DNA of 64,000 nucleotides from Pseudanabaena mucicola str. Chao 1806 (GTDB taxonomy: Bacteria; Cyanobacteriota; Cyanobacteriia; Pseudanabaenales; Pseudanabaenaceae), in the NCBI RefSeq assembly GCF_030323025.1, contig NZ_CP097329.1, positions 2,776,001-2,840,000 of the forward strand, written 5' to 3'. The position numbers were made by a program, and so were the translations under genes. The notes beneath the pieces were generated by a model, which made no database searches, was not told the origin of the DNA, and saw only the letters and a program-made list of their open reading frames with translations. Positions 46,665 through 54,862 of this stretch are shown here, piece after piece; positions within the stretch are counted from its first letter, which is position 1, and each line of letters opens with the position of its first letter.

Positions 46665-48998
46665 ATGTCACCGACCAATTGGCATATTTTAGAAACTGTT
46701 GAACCACCAACTTGGTTAATTGAAAAAGTTGGTAAGTTTGCCGCGCAGTTACTTTATCAAAGAGGCATATTTGAGTCTGAGAAAGTAGATGCATTTTTAT
46801 CAATCGAAACTTATCAACCAACGAGAGCTTTTACTTTTCCTGAAATGCAGCAGGCGATCGCCAGAATTCAAAAAGCCTATGAACAAGAAGAAATGATCGC
46901 TGTTTGGGGTGATTTTGATGCCGATGGGATTACTGCTACGTCAGTCTTGTGGGAGGGGCTAGGACAGTTTTTTAAGCAAGGTGATCGCTTAGTTTTTTAT
47001 ATCCCAGATCGTCTTAAGGAATCTCATGGGGTCTCAATCAGAGGTTTGGATAAGTTGCGATCGCAATGTGAATCTGCAAGGAAATCTATCAATTTAATTA
47101 TTACCTGTGATACGGGTAGTACTAGTTTAGATGCAATTAATTATGCAAGAGGATTAGGAATTGATGTGATTGTCACCGATCATCACACTCTGCCTGATGA
47201 ACGTCCCAATGTAGTCGCAATTATCAATCCGCGTTATTTAAGTAATGACAATCCTTTGTTCCATTTATCAGGTGTGGCAGTTGCTTATAAATTAATGGAA
47301 GCATTGTATGAAACGATGCCTGAAGTTCCCCAACAGCCACTAGAGGATTTATTAGATTTAGTGGCGATCGGACTAGTTGCGGATTTAGTGCAATTGACAG
47401 GTGATTGTCGCTATCTTGCCCAAAAGGGAATTGCGGTTTTGCGACAAAAGAAACGCCTCGGTGTACGGATGCTCTTAGAACAATGTAAGCGTGCTGGAGA
47501 TCGTCCGATTGATATCAGCTTTGGCATTGCGCCACGAATTAATGCCGTCAGCCGTATCTGGGGCGATGTGCGGAAATGTGTTGAATTGCTCACTACACGT
47601 GATGAGAAGGTATGCAGGGCTTTGATCGATCAAACAGAATTGGCGAATACTCAGCGCAAAGCTTTGCAAAAGAGGGTATTTAAGCAGGTACAAGGGAAAA
47701 TCGAACAGCTTGATTTATCAACAACGGGAATTATTATTCTTGCCGATCCCCAATGGCCGGTGGGAGTTTTGGGATTAGTCGCAGGTCAAGTGGTTGCTGA
47801 ATATGGTCGCCCGACAGTTCTCTGTACGGTTGAGGATGGTATTGCTAAAGGCAGTGCACGATCTCTGGAAGGAATTAATCTCTATGAACTCCTCAAAGGA
47901 CAAGAACATTTATTGCTAAGCTTTGGAGGTCATCCCCTCGCAGGTGGCTTGAGCTTTGCGCTGGAGAATTTGCAAGTACTTGCTGAGGCGATCAATCAGC
48001 GCTTTTGGAGTCAATATGGACAGTTACAAAGCAAGGCGATAACTATTGATTTGGAAGTAACAATTGCCGATTTGAATAAGGATTTGTTTAATGAATTCAA
48101 ACAGTTAGAACCCTTTGGCATGGGTAATCCTGCGCCGAAGTTACTAGTGAGGAACTGTGAGTTTGTCGATATATCCAATGCTAATATTCGCACTCATAAA
48201 GGACAAAAAGTTGAATATATCAAAACCGAATTTACCTTGCGCGATCGCCAAGGTCATCAAATTCATGGTGATTGGTGGGGACATTACAGCTATGAGTTGC
48301 CAGATACTGCCTGTGATGTGGTGATCGAGCTAGTGGATAACACTTTTCGCAAACGTTATGATATACGTCTGTTGGATATCCATGCTCAAAGCGCCCCACT
48401 AAAGTCCGAGAAATCCACGCTTGCATCAAACTCCATCAAAAAGCAAAATCCCAATCTCAAAATCATCGATCTGCGTGGGCATGAACAATTAAAACAAGAT
48501 TTAGAAGCTACGATCTGCGATCGCTGTCCTACGAGTTGGCATGATTTAAACATACTCATCGAGCAAGCGGCTCAATCCCATCAAACATTAGCGCTAGTTT
48601 ATCCCAATCCTGAAAAGCTGAATGGGGCGATCGCGTGGCAAACCCTTGTGGGTATCGCCAAATACCTTAGTCGTACAGGCAAAGAGATTAAGCGATCTCA
48701 ATTAATTGCTAAATTAGGAATCGACGATCAAAGTACTTTGCGGATTGGATTTGAGGAATTGCGACAATATGGCTATATTGTGGAGATCATTCATAATGAA
48801 AGTAATGATCAACTAAATGATCCTCAGATACGCATCAGTTCTGTTGCCGCCGATCATTTATCAACACAATCATCAACACAATCATCAACACAATCATCGA
48901 CTATCACCAAACAGTTTATCCAAGCTGCTAATGAAATCCTGTTTCAGCAACAGTTCTTTGATAGCCAATTAATTTCTGTGAATGAGCATGACCGCTAA
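46665..48998 (+). CDS. recJ: Single-strand exonuclease RecJ
   Basis: 777 aa, 5'-3' ssDNA exonuclease in recombination and mismatch repair. DHH-family motifs: VWGDFDADGITATS, ITCDTGSTS and VTDHHTLPD, then the DHHA1 glycine motif SFGGHPLAGGLSF and an OB-fold region. A cyanobacterial C-terminal extension of about 170 residues follows, with STQS repeated three times from a 12-bp DNA repeat (48861-48896). Its end overlaps the start of the ABC exporter gene by 17 bases. Confidence 0.93.
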   Translation: MSPTNWHILETVEPPTWLIEKVGKFAAQLLYQRGIFESEKVDAFLSIETYQPTRAFTFPEMQQAIARIQKAYEQEEMIAVWGDFDADGITATSVLWEGLGQFFKQGDRLVFYIPDRLKESHGVSIRGLDKLRSQCESARKSINLIITCDTGSTSLDAINYARGLGIDVIVTDHHTLPDERPNVVAIINPRYLSNDNPLFHLSGVAVAYKLMEALYETMPEVPQQPLEDLLDLVAIGLVADLVQLTGDCRYLAQKGIAVLRQKKRLGVRMLLEQCKRAGDRPIDISFGIAPRINAVSRIWGDVRKCVELLTTRDEKVCRALIDQTELANTQRKALQKRVFKQVQGKIEQLDLSTTGIIILADPQWPVGVLGLVAGQVVAEYGRPTVLCTVEDGIAKGSARSLEGINLYELLKGQEHLLLSFGGHPLAGGLSFALENLQVLAEAINQRFWSQYGQLQSKAITIDLEVTIADLNKDLFNEFKQLEPFGMGNPAPKLLVRNCEFVDISNANIRTHKGQKVEYIKTEFTLRDRQGHQIHGDWWGHYSYELPDTACDVVIELVDNTFRKRYDIRLLDIHAQSAPLKSEKSTLASNSIKKQNPNLKIIDLRGHEQLKQDLEATICDRCPTSWHDLNILIEQAAQSHQTLALVYPNPEKLNGAIAWQTLVGIAKYLSRTGKEIKRSQLIAKLGIDDQSTLRIGFEELRQYGYIVEIIHNESNDQLNDPQIRISSVAADHLSTQSSTQSSTQSSTITKQFIQAANEILFQQQFFDSQLISVNEHDR

Positions 48999-50805
48999 CT
49001 TTTGGGACATTGTCCGTTACTTTAAACGCTATCGCAATACAGCAATCTGGAGCATTACAGGTTCCAGTCTATTTGAAATCATCGATCTCGCCGTTCCCTA
49101 TACCATTGGACAAATCCTGAATGTACTATCAGGGCGATCGCTCGATCCCGAAATCAATAGCCTCGTCATGGCAATGGCTAACACATTTGGGCAGACTTCA
49201 AGCCAAACTAACACCTTAATCATTCTTGCGAGCTTGATTTTTGTGGTGACAGTTTTACGCGCACCGATTCAGGTTTGGATTGCCAATAACTTCCATTGGG
49301 AAATAGCTCTCAAATCACGCCGCGATCAGACTCAAAAAGCGATCGCCAAAATCTTAACCCTACCTATCGAGTTTTACGATGAGAATAATGCGGGCAGGAT
49401 TGCAGGACGTGTGGCGCGAGGTTTAGCCAATCACATGTGGTCATATCCCGAAATCGCAGGGCAATTGATTCCTAGAGTCGTGCGAATCCTCGGTATTTTT
49501 GTAATCATCTGTGTGATCGCATGGTGGATCTCCGCATTCTTTTTAGTGTCATTTATTTTGGTGCTATTAGGAAGTTTGCAAAAACTAAAGGGATTAGTCA
49601 AAACGGAAGAGAATCTTGACATTTATCAAGAGAATACCGAAAGTCGTACTTCCGAAATCATTACTAGCATCAAGACCGTCAAAGCTTTTGCCAATGAAGC
49701 AAAGGAATATAAGCGTCAAAGCGAACGTCTCGAACGGGAAGCCAAAGTTTCTCTTTGGGGTATTCACGTTGGCTATGTAAAATTAGGTATGGTGCGTGAT
49801 ACAGTGCTGGAAGCCTGCCAATTTGTTGTCTTTGGAGCCGCCCTATTCGCCACCTTTGGTGGCAAGATGTCTATCGGACACTTCATCACCATTTCCACCT
49901 TAGCAAGTATGGCTTATTCGGAAATCAAACCGATTTGTTTACTTGCCGAAGTCTTTGCCCGTCGCTATTCGTCCATGCTGCGATTCCACCAGTTCATGAA
50001 ACAACCCAATGGACAAGATGCCGCGATCGCTCTATACCCCAACACCAAATATCCCCAATATCACTTTGCAGGCAAAGTCGAATTTCGCAATCTCACCTTT
50101 GGCTATGATCGCGATCATCCCGTCCTCGAGAAGATCCAATTCATCATTGAACCATGTGAAACCGTTGCCCTAGTAGGAAAATCTGGTTCTGGTAAATCCA
50201 CTTTAGTTAAATTGCTGTTCCGTTATTTCGAGCCATCAAGTGGTGGCATCTTGATTGATGGAACAAATATTACCGAACTCGATATTACGGGCTATCGTAA
50301 ACGTCTGGCGATCGTCCATCAAGAGGTGGATATCTTTAATGGAACTCTGATGGATAACCTCATGTACGGAAATCCCACGGCAACTTTTGCTCAAGTTCAA
50401 GAAGCCTGTGCGATCGCTAGTGTTGATGAGTTTCTCCATTTATTACCCCGAGGTTATAACACCATTGTTGGTGAAAGGGGTGTGCGTCTCTCTGGTGGAC
50501 AACGTCAACGCTTGGGCATTGCCAGAGCATTGCTAGTCAATCCCGATATTCTCGTCTTTGATGAGGCAACTTCTAGCCTAGATTATGAATCTGAGCGATC
50601 AATTCAACTCGCCATGCGACGTATTCAGGGAACCCGCACCACAATTGTGATTGCTCATCGGCTTAGCACCGTGCGCGAAGCCGATAAGATTGTAGTTTTA
50701 GATAAAGGTGCGATCGTCGAAATTGGCTCCCATCAACAGCTTCTTGCTCAAGGTGGCATCTATCATCGCTTACATTCTCTCCAAGAGTCGGGTGAATTGT
50801 TGTAA
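48982..50805 (+). CDS. ABC exporter, fused permease-ATPase
   Basis: 607 aa half-transporter of the MsbA/HlyB type. Six N-terminal membrane helices, with RRDQTQKAIAKILTLPIEFYDENNAGRIAGRVARG in the first coupling region, then an ATPase with GKSGSGKST, LSGGQRQRLGIARAL, ILVFDEATSSLD and the H-loop IAHRLSTV. It would work as a dimer exporting a lipid, peptide or drug. The start (ATG 48982 or 48988) lies inside the end of recJ. Substrate is not indicated. Confidence 0.88.
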   Translation: MSMTANFWDIVRYFKRYRNTAIWSITGSSLFEIIDLAVPYTIGQILNVLSGRSLDPEINSLVMAMANTFGQTSSQTNTLIILASLIFVVTVLRAPIQVWIANNFHWEIALKSRRDQTQKAIAKILTLPIEFYDENNAGRIAGRVARGLANHMWSYPEIAGQLIPRVVRILGIFVIICVIAWWISAFFLVSFILVLLGSLQKLKGLVKTEENLDIYQENTESRTSEIITSIKTVKAFANEAKEYKRQSERLEREAKVSLWGIHVGYVKLGMVRDTVLEACQFVVFGAALFATFGGKMSIGHFITISTLASMAYSEIKPICLLAEVFARRYSSMLRFHQFMKQPNGQDAAIALYPNTKYPQYHFAGKVEFRNLTFGYDRDHPVLEKIQFIIEPCETVALVGKSGSGKSTLVKLLFRYFEPSSGGILIDGTNITELDITGYRKRLAIVHQEVDIFNGTLMDNLMYGNPTATFAQVQEACAIASVDEFLHLLPRGYNTIVGERGVRLSGGQRQRLGIARALLVNPDILVFDEATSSLDYESERSIQLAMRRIQGTRTTIVIAHRLSTVREADKIVVLDKGAIVEIGSHQQLLAQGGIYHRLHSLQESGELL

Positions 50806-50824
50806 CAGTGTCGAATCAGAGTAA

Positions 50825-50975
50825 TTAACGTCAGTTCGGGTTAAGTTGGCAAATTTTAAAAGCCCAAAAGTAAAAGTCTTGCCTAGCAAGACTTTTACTT
50901 TTGGGCTTTGAGAGAGGGTTTGCTACGCAAACCCTCTCTCAAAACCTGTTTCAAATTATCCCGAACTCACGTTAA
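50825..50975 (+). repeat. Element C (151 bp), copy 2
   Basis: Near-perfect terminal repeats (AACGTCAGTTCGGGTTAA / TTATCCCGAACTCACGTT). Inside are two long hairpins: AGCCCAAAAGTAAAAGTCTT-type arms and a TTTGAGAGAGGGTTTGC stem. The right end abuts the stop codon of the COG0523 gene, and the left end is 19 bases after the ABC exporter stop. Confidence 0.85.
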
Positions 50976-51944
50976 TTAAGCTAAGCAATCAAGGAAATCT
51001 GCTTTTAATTTTTCAGCATCAAGATTACGACCGATGAATACAAGTTCACTTTTGCGCTTTTCATGAGGTTGCCATAGGCGATCACGAGTACCATCAAATA
51101 ACATATGCACACCTTGAAAAACAAAGCGTTCATCGATTCCCTTAATATTGAGAATGCCTTTCATTCTAAATATGTCCACTCCCTGTTCCCGAAGTAGTGT
51201 ACTAATCCAAGCGTTAACTTTAGGTAAATAAAGTTCCCCTTCTTCAATGATCGCAACAGACTTCACCGTGTCATCATGCTCATGGGCATCTTCAGCGAGA
51301 AATTCAGGGTCAATTTGTAAAGCTCTCTCTAGCTCAAATGCACCGACCCCTAGCACAGCATCCATAGCAATTTCTGAGTTTTGCGTACGATAGATTTTGC
51401 TCATCAAGTTCATTGCTTTGATGCGTTGCTCTAATCCTTCGAGTTCTGGTTCGCCTACCAAATCAGTTTTGTTCAACAAAATGATGTCAGCGAAAGCGAT
51501 TTGCTCCTGTACTTCTTCAGCATCCCAATGCTGCGAGATATGCTTTGCATCAACTACGGTGACTACCGCATCTAGCTTGGTTTTAGTGCTGACATCTTCA
51601 TCTACAAAAAAAGTTTGAATTACAGGCGCAGGATCAGCAAGTCCAGTGGTCTCTATCACTAAATGATCAAATTTGTCACGGCGGCGCATCAGGTTCGTGA
51701 TAATTCTAATCAAGTCACCACGCACAGTACAGCAAATACAGCCATTGTTCATTTCAAAGATTTCTTCGTCAGCATTAACGACCAACTTATGATCGATGCC
51801 AACTTCACCAAATTCATTGACGATCACAGCAACTTTTTTGCCATGTTCATGGGTGAGAATGCGATTCAGTAATGTAGTTTTACCTGCACCGAGATAGCCT
51901 GTTAGCACAGTGACAGGGATTGCTGAGAAGTTGGTGGTATTCAT
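50976..51944 (-). CDS. COG0523 (CobW-type) GTPase, zinc metallochaperone
   Basis: 322 aa from the ATG at 51944. P-loop GYLGAGKTT (16-24), the metal-binding CxCC motif C69-C71-C72 ([13 protein letters not shown]), a His-rich acidic loop EDAHEHDD and the C-terminal CobW domain. The open frame continues upstream to 52010, but that part (MIMIIII) is just the translated operator, so the shorter start is right. The Zur-like box 27 bases upstream makes it a zinc-starvation GTPase that hands zinc to client proteins; metal specificity is inference. Confidence 0.88.
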   Translation of the reverse strand: MNTTNFSAIPVTVLTGYLGAGKTTLLNRILTHEHGKKVAVIVNEFGEVGIDHKLVVNADEEIFEMNNGCICCTVRGDLIRIITNLMRRRDKFDHLVIETTGLADPAPVIQTFFVDEDVSTKTKLDAVVTVVDAKHISQHWDAEEVQEQIAFADIILLNKTDLVGEPELEGLEQRIKAMNLMSKIYRTQNSEIAMDAVLGVGAFELERALQIDPEFLAEDAHEHDDTVKSVAIIEEGELYLPKVNAWISTLLREQGVDIFRMKGILNIKGIDERFVFQGVHMLFDGTRDRLWQPHEKRKSELVFIGRNLDAEKLKADFLDCLA

Positions 51945-51970
51945 AGAATTTTTGCTGCTTGAATATTCAA

Positions 51971-51985
51971 TAATGATTATCATTA
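51971..51985 (-). promoter_or_regulatory. Zur/Fur-type operator
   Basis: TAATGATTATCATTA is a perfect 7-1-7 palindrome, with another TATCATA half next to it. It matches the form of cyanobacterial Zur boxes (TGATAATnATTATCA), 27 bases before the COG0523 start. Confidence 0.75.
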
Positions 51986-52109
51986 TCATATCGTGTTCAA
52001 GCAAAAGCATTTCTAAAATATCGCTTAACTATCACCCCTAATTTAATCATCATGCTAATTTAAAATAATAAATGCCTCAAGATTTTGCTCATTTGAGAGG
52101 ATTCTAATC

Positions 52110-52206
52110 ATAACGATTTTAGAAAGAGCAGTGAGTACGATGCAGCAGTTGCCAATTGAGAAGCGGCAAGAGGCTTTAAATTTCATTGAATTTCTAGTTT
52201 TTAAAA
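52110..52206 (+). pseudogene. N-terminal fragment of a DUF2281/VapB-like antitoxin
   Basis: Reads ITILERAVSTMQQLPIEKRQ and EALNFIEFLVFK, the N-terminal helix of DUF2281-type antitoxins. The expected ATG is ATA at 52110, so the start is lost. Downstream the frame runs into an antisense methylase fragment. No toxin gene remains. Confidence 0.55.
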
Positions 52207-52482
52207 TGGGCGATCGCGACATTCCTGCACATTGTCTTCTAAAATATCAATTCCATAGATCGAAGAAATCGCCACAACTGCATTGCGCTCATACTCTAGC
52301 TGCAACTTGCCATAGCGCGTCCACACAACCTCTAATTTACGTTCCAAAACCTCCACCCAAAAATTCCCCGTTTCACAGGCAGGTTCTAAAAATTTCGACT
52401 CAATGCATTTTGTTTCATACTTTACCAGCTCCAGTATTGCTTTCACCTCACGCTGGTTGGTGAAAACCTTACCATGATTCGG
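52201..52482 (-). pseudogene. Fragment of a restriction-type DNA adenine methylase
   Basis: The frame reads NHGKVFTNQREVKAILELV, then KFLEPACETGNFWVEVLERK, KYGKLQ-like text and SIYGIDILEDNVQECRD before a stop. This is the N-terminal part of an N6-adenine methylase of a restriction system, where motif I should be EPACGTGNF; here Gly is replaced by Glu. There is no start codon and everything after motif II is missing, so it is a fossil. Confidence 0.65.
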
Positions 52483-52619
52483 TTACTCTCTGTTTCGAGA
52501 TTACCTGTTTTTCCGAAGTTTCTATACCCATATTTTTGTGTTGTCGATAACTTGCTTGCGAATAGATTAAGTTGGGGATTTTCGAGGTTTCCAAGTCCCT
52601 CGAACTCTGGGAGAAGGAT
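52483..52619. other. Unassigned sequence between methylase fossil and ldpA
   Basis: No feature that I can support. It includes the end of the methylase debris and the region just downstream of ldpA. Confidence 0.3.
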
Positions 52620-53624
52620 TTAGGGTGAAGGCGTTTTAATTTGGGAAACTAATTGCTTAGCGATCGCTACGGCTTGCCAGAGTAGACAAGGATGCTCTTC
52701 AAGACGATCAGGTATTTCTTCACCACGACTTTCGAGAAAATCCATCACGATTTTCCGAGCATAGCTGCCATAGGCAACTCCCGCGACGGGAATGTCCGCT
52801 TGGCGTAGTTTGGGAACTGTACTAGCATTGGTTCCGCCAGCTAGTTGCACAAAGCCAATGGGTAACTGAAAATCGAGAACCTTTTGTCCTAGTTGCAAGG
52901 CTGCTCTCGTTGCCCCATCACCAATATCACCACTCATCGGTCTACCATCGGTTTGCCAAATTAGCGATCGCGGTTTTGGCTGCATCCCCTCAAGCAAAGA
53001 GAGCAGATAGTCATGTAAATTTTCACAATCGGGGAAGCTAATCGCCACTAATTTGAGCTTAGGGATGATCGGGCTTAGGCGTTGCCAAAAGGCTGCAAAC
53101 TCTTGAGTACGATTTGGTTGTGTATGAATTTCGATCGCATCAACTTTTTGGTTAAGGACTTCATCAAAAATATCTTCAGGGATATAGACTTGTTCGCGAG
53201 TGTGAATAATTTGTACTGGACATAGAGACAAACATCGACCGCACCCATAACAAAGACTTGGCATGATTCCTTTGTAATCACTACCAAATTTAATTGCTGA
53301 GGTGGGGCATACTTTTTCGCAAGGTCTTGGGCAATCTTTGGGACAAAGTTGGGGATCAAAAATTGCTTTGCGAAAGTGTGGATCTTCCCCATCATTAAAG
53401 CTGACCATCACTAGTGGCGATCGCACAGATTCGTCTAACTCCATGGCGGCAGCAATTCCTTCCCTTGCCGCCGCGATCGTTGCAGGATCGGGAGCCATAT
53501 CGATGCAGTCAGCTCCAGCTAAGGTGTAGATCTGGGCTAAATGGCGAATGGCTGGTAAATGTTGATAACTCGCGCCACAAATGAGCTTAAACCACTGGCG
53601 CGATCGCAGAGATTCTATTTCCAT
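52620..53624 (-). CDS. ldpA: LdpA, iron-sulfur protein of light input to the clock
   Basis: 334 aa from the ATG at 53624 (MEIESLRSRQWFKLI); the open frame extends 45 codons further but without family character. Two ferredoxin-type Cys clusters are visible: LCPKDCPRPCEKVCP and LCYGCGRCLSLCP, as in LdpA, which in Synechococcus senses redox state and tunes the circadian period. The C-terminal half contains LAGGTNASTVPKLRQADIPVAGVAYGSYARK, typical of the family. The gene is single and divergent from the prohibitin-like gene. Confidence 0.85.
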   Translation of the reverse strand: MEIESLRSRQWFKLICGASYQHLPAIRHLAQIYTLAGADCIDMAPDPATIAAAREGIAAAMELDESVRSPLVMVSFNDGEDPHFRKAIFDPQLCPKDCPRPCEKVCPTSAIKFGSDYKGIMPSLCYGCGRCLSLCPVQIIHTREQVYIPEDIFDEVLNQKVDAIEIHTQPNRTQEFAAFWQRLSPIIPKLKLVAISFPDCENLHDYLLSLLEGMQPKPRSLIWQTDGRPMSGDIGDGATRAALQLGQKVLDFQLPIGFVQLAGGTNASTVPKLRQADIPVAGVAYGSYARKIVMDFLESRGEEIPDRLEEHPCLLWQAVAIAKQLVSQIKTPSP

Positions 53625-53901
53625 AATTTCAGGGCAAATTACAATGGTAATTTGCACACTGAAAACCCTCAATAATGCCGAATATTGTTGATTGTAACTG
53701 TGATTGTCATTATTTACAGCGATAAAATCCAAGAAAGTGTTTTGGCGCAATTTCACCAATATAGCTGTAGATATAATTAAGGAAATTAATCAGCTATAGC
53801 GTTTACCAATCAGTGAGTTCCGCCGAAGTCGGGAACACAACTCTCTAACTCGATTACTGTAAAGCGCTATATGAAGGCTGTCCTATCACAGGTAAATCTA
53901 A

Positions 53902-54810
53902 ATGTCATTTATCGTCTCGACGATCTCTTCATTGCTATCTGTACTTGTATTTTTTAATAGTCAACGTCTAGTTGATAATCGCACTGCCCGACTAGTGATC
54001 AAAGCGATCGCGGGCTTGATTGCTCTGACAACGGCGATTAGTGCTTTAAGTCGATTATTGGTGGTGATACCTGCGGGAAGTGTTGGGGTTGAAGATTTTC
54101 AGGGCAAAGTTAGCGATCGCACGTTACCCGCAGGGCTGCGCGTCATTAATCCCTTTGCTGATGTAGTCCAGTTTTCAACCCGCCTGCGTGATATCAAGGA
54201 GGAAATTGGGGCAACCTCCAAGGAAGGCTTAGCGATCGGCATTGATGTCAGCATTCAATACCATATTGATCCTGCTAAGGCGGCTAGTGTCTATCAAAAT
54301 ATTGGGCTAGAGGAACGGGAAATCATCGTGTCACGCTTTCGGTCAATTTCACGGGAAATCGTCTCTGGCTATCCTGCGGAAGCGATCTATGCTACTAAAC
54401 GTGAAGAAGTCAGTCTAAAACTTGCGGAAAAATTGCGATCGCAAATGGCTCCCCTTGGTTTTGTCGTCGATGAAGCTTTGCTCCGCAATGTCAAGGTTCC
54501 TGAAACTTTGCAAGCAGCGATTCAGCAACGACTCAAGGCGGAGCAAGAAAATTTGCAGATGAAATTTGTGCTTGAAAAAGAGGCTCAAGAGGCTGAACGT
54601 AAGCGCATCGAAGCTAAAGGTCATGCGGATGCTCAAAAAATCTTGGCAGAGGGGCTAACGCCTGCCGTCTTACAATTACGCGCGATCGAGGCAACTGAAA
54701 ATCTCGCCAAATCCACTAACTCTAAAGTCATCGTGTTGGGTAATGGGCAAGGCACACCCTTAATTTTGCCAGTTGAGCGAGATGCTAGTAAATCAGTTCC
54801 AACCAATTAA
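53902..54810 (+). CDS. Prohibitin-like SPFH membrane protein
   Basis: 302 aa. A hydrophobic N-terminus (about 5-60, one or two helices), then the SPFH/band-7 domain (VIPAGSVGVEDFQGKVSDRTLPAGLRVINPFADVVQFSTRL) and a coiled-coil with QQRLKAEQENLQMKFVLEKEAQEAERKRIEAKGHADAQKILAEG. It should form ring-shaped membrane assemblies that chaperone proteins or stabilise membranes. No linked protease. Confidence 0.88.
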   Translation: MSFIVSTISSLLSVLVFFNSQRLVDNRTARLVIKAIAGLIALTTAISALSRLLVVIPAGSVGVEDFQGKVSDRTLPAGLRVINPFADVVQFSTRLRDIKEEIGATSKEGLAIGIDVSIQYHIDPAKAASVYQNIGLEEREIIVSRFRSISREIVSGYPAEAIYATKREEVSLKLAEKLRSQMAPLGFVVDEALLRNVKVPETLQAAIQQRLKAEQENLQMKFVLEKEAQEAERKRIEAKGHADAQKILAEGLTPAVLQLRAIEATENLAKSTNSKVIVLGNGQGTPLILPVERDASKSVPTN

Positions 54811-54862
54811 TTTAAAGCCCAAAACTATGTGCTTCCCGCGTAGTGGGAGGCACATAGTTTAC
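54811..54862. terminator. Family G palindrome between convergent genes
   Basis: AAACTATGTGCTTCCC (54822-54837) pairs with 54845-54860, one wobble, apex GCGTAGT. Flanking phrases AAAGCCCAAAAC and GTTTACTTAT recur at 32705-32810. Confidence 0.65.

Noticed and set aside
51945-52010. N-terminal extension of the COG0523 GTPase
   Set aside because: It translates the Zur-like operator and has no family similarity; the ATG at 51944 fits the family start.
52207-52463. C-terminal part of the 110-codon plus-strand ORF
   Set aside because: After the antitoxin-like start the frame is antisense to the methylase fragment, so it is not real protein.
53625-53759. 45-residue N-terminal extension of LdpA
   Set aside because: Family similarity begins at MEIESLRSRQWF; the extension has no recognised character.
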